NCBI GenBank assembly: GCA_021784265.1
Contig: JAJXTA010000071.1
Location: 1 to 9,198, forward strand
Length of the DNA: 9,198 nucleotides
Source of the DNA: a bacterium
GTDB lineage: Bacteria > Verrucomicrobiota > Verrucomicrobiia > Limisphaerales > J093
Direction: 5' to 3'
A program made the position numbers and the translations under genes. Every line of letters begins with the position of its first letter. Within the stretch, counting starts at the first letter, position 1. Shown here piece by piece: positions 7,981-9,198 of this stretch. The notes under the pieces were generated by a model, which was not told where the DNA came from, did no database searches, and saw only the letters and a list, made by a program, of their open reading frames with translations.

Positions 7981-9198
7981 AGCACGGTACTTCTGCGCCG
8001 CGCGCCGAGACCGGAGGTGACCCGGACCGAGACTTGCCGCGGCCGCCGTGGCCGCGGCCCACTCCGGGAGACCGACGCGCTGCTTTTCCTTTCGACACGC
8101 CGGCGCGCGCCGCGTTCACCCGTCAGCAAATCCACCACTTGCCGGGCCATGTACAACTCCTCGTCGGTCTTGATGACGCGGACGGTAGCGCGGCTCCCGG
8201 TCCGGCTGATTACGGAGCGATTGGCCGCGTTGCACCGCGGATCCAGTTCAACCCCGAGAAACCCCAACCCACGACAAATCCGGGTCCGGAGCGCGGGCGC
8301 GTTCTCACCGATCCCGCCCGCAAAGACGAGGGTCTCGACCCCGCCCAGGACCGCCGCCAACGCCCCAATCCATTTGCGGGCCTGGGCGCAGAAGACGGCC
8401 AGGGCCTCCCGCGCCCGGTGGTCCCGCCGCTCGCGTCGGAGCAAGTCCCGCACGTCGGAGCTGGTCTCCGAGAGCCCGAGCAACCCGGAACGGCTGTTGA
8501 CCATGGTCTGGATCTGGGCGGGGGTCATCCCCTCGGTCCGGGCCAGGTACGCCAGCAAACCGGGATCAAGGTCGCCCGAGCGCGTGCTCATCACCAACCC
8601 GGCGGTGGGGGTGAAGCTCATGGTCGTGTCCACCGACCGCCCCTGGCGCACGGCGGTCATGCTGGCCCCGTTGCCCAAGTGGGCGAGAATCACTCGCCCC
8701 CGGGCCGCCTCGGGCCCTCCCACGCGCGCCAACTCCTCCATCAGATACGCATACGACAGTCCATGAAAGCCGTAGCGTTGGACCTCCCGTCGGTAATAGC
8801 GCCGCGGGATGGGAAGCAACCGTGCCACCAGCGGCAGGTCGCGATGGAAGGCCGTGTCGAAACAGGCGATCTGCGCTAACTCCGGGTAGCGCGCCGCAAC
8901 GGCCTCCATCAAGCCGATCTCGGCGGGCAAATGCTCCGGGTCGAACGGGCTCAGCCGGCGCAGCTCCCGCAGCATCGCCGCGTCCACCCGCTGGGGTTGG
9001 CGATAACGCGCACCCCCGTGCACGACGCGATGGACGACGGCCCGGACCGACCGCAGCCCCCCCCACCCCGCCAGCACCCGCACCAGCGGGCGCAGGCACG
9101 CCGCATGGTGCGGCACGCGGACGGGCTCCACGCTGGTTCGGCCCGCGGCCAAATCCCGCACCTCCAATTCGCCGCCGGGCAACCCGATGCGATCGAAC
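7977..9198 (-). CDS. ackA: Acetate kinase, N-terminus cut by window edge, with Arg-rich C-terminal tail
   Basis: Cytoplasmic ASKHA-fold kinase that converts acetyl phosphate plus ADP to acetate plus ATP (EC 2.7.2.1), here consuming the product of the adjacent phosphoketolase. The frame is open to the right edge. Its first readable residues, FDRIG, match a segment some 30 residues into typical AckA, so about 100 bases including the start and the N-terminal NxGSSSxK motif are off-window. TTG 9182 is internal, not the start. Family motifs follow in order: HRVVHGG (substrate-binding Arg), CFDTAFH (catalytic-type Asp), [16 protein letters not shown] (nucleotide-binding His), [18 protein letters not shown] (transition-state Arg), [23 protein letters not shown] and TDEELYMAR (Mg-binding Glu). 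All key residues seen are intact. The normal core ends near VVDLL (about base 8124). Another 48 residues (8123-7980), with 14 Arg, have no counterpart that I know in AckA. The stop overlaps the xfp start. Confidence 0.93.
   Translation of the reverse strand, partial: FDRIGLPGGELEVRDLAAGRTSVEPVRVPHHAACLRPLVRVLAGWGGLRSVRAVVHRVVHGGARYRQPQRVDAAMLRELRRLSPFDPEHLPAEIGLMEAVAARYPELAQIACFDTAFHRDLPLVARLLPIPRRYYRREVQRYGFHGLSYAYLMEELARVGGPEAARGRVILAHLGNGASMTAVRQGRSVDTTMSFTPTAGLVMSTRSGDLDPGLLAYLARTEGMTPAQIQTMVNSRSGLLGLSETSSDVRDLLRRERRDHRAREALAVFCAQARKWIGALAAVLGGVETLVFAGGIGENAPALRTRICRGLGFLGVELDPRCNAANRSVISRTGSRATVRVIKTDEELYMARQVVDLLTGERGARRRVERKSSASVSRSGPRPRRPRQVSVRVTSGLGARRRSTVL
7990..7994 (-). promoter_or_regulatory. 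Weak Shine-Dalgarno site of xfp inside the ackA 3' end
   Basis: On the minus strand AGAAG stands nine bases before the xfp ATG, within the last codons of ackA. It is weak, so xfp translation probably leans on ribosomes finishing ackA (ATGA overlap at 7977-7980). Confidence 0.45.
8036..8058 (-). other. Strong RNA hairpin in the ackA tail, upstream of xfp
   Basis: A perfect 9-bp inverted repeat of only G and C (GCCGCGGCC / GGCCGCGGC) with a 5-base loop lies inside the ackA reading frame, 55 bases before the xfp ATG. No T-run follows on the minus strand, so it is not a standard intrinsic terminator. It could slow ribosomes, protect or process the mRNA, or adjust the ackA:xfp ratio; the sequence alone does not say which. 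Confidence 0.55.

Noticed and set aside
7714..8879. Long plus-strand open frames across the ackA-xfp junction
   Set aside because: They are antisense to well-conserved acetate kinase and phosphoketolase motifs, and their products are low-complexity Arg/Pro-rich.
9180..9182. TTG as the start codon of acetate kinase
   Set aside because: The reading frame continues upstream as FDRIG, which matches an internal AckA segment, and the essential N-terminal phosphate-binding motif would be missing. The gene is cut by the window edge.

Overview
This is a G+C-rich bacterial chromosomal window, roughly two thirds G+C or more by eye, with four protein-coding genes. No RNA genes, insertion sequences, phage genes or CRISPR arrays are visible. 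The lineage cannot be fixed from the sequence. A secreted GH36-like enzyme, a large PAS/GAF sensor kinase with a polytopic membrane module, and an ackA-xfp pair in a very G+C-rich genome would suit Verrucomicrobiota or another free-living Gram-negative group. That is a low-confidence inference.

Layout. Positions 1-2981 (minus strand) hold a large membrane-bound sensor histidine kinase: a polytopic membrane module, a helical linker, GAF, PAS, PAS, HisKA and HATPase_c. It reads without a stop from ATG 2981 to the left window edge, so only the last few residues and the stop can be missing. Positions 2982-3293 are a divergent intergenic region with a Shine-Dalgarno motif for each flanking gene, a 21-bp dyad and a short tandem repeat. 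Positions 3294-5546 (plus strand) encode a probably exported, divergent glycoside hydrolase of the GH36 (alpha-galactosidase/melibiase) type. After a 70-bp convergent gap, 5617-7980 (minus strand) encodes a xylulose-5-P/fructose-6-P phosphoketolase. It is preceded, with a 4-base ATGA overlap, by an acetate kinase gene (7977 to beyond 9198, minus strand) whose N-terminus lies outside the window.

How the genes work together. AckA and Xfp form a two-step energy-yielding route. Phosphoketolase cleaves xylulose-5-P or fructose-6-P with phosphate to give acetyl phosphate plus a triose- or tetrose-phosphate. Acetate kinase then turns acetyl phosphate and ADP into acetate and ATP. Their gene order and overlap point to one co-translated operon whose promoter lies to the right of the window. 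The GH36-like enzyme could release sugars outside the cytoplasm, but nothing ties it to the phosphoketolase operon except proximity. The kinase is divergent from the GH36-like gene, and no response regulator is in the window.

I found no convincing undescribed multi-gene system. The points most worth a second look are the 48-residue arginine-rich tail of acetate kinase, which contains a 9-bp perfect hairpin just before the xfp start; the altered active-site motifs of the GH36-like enzyme; and the repeat-like features of the divergent intergenic region.
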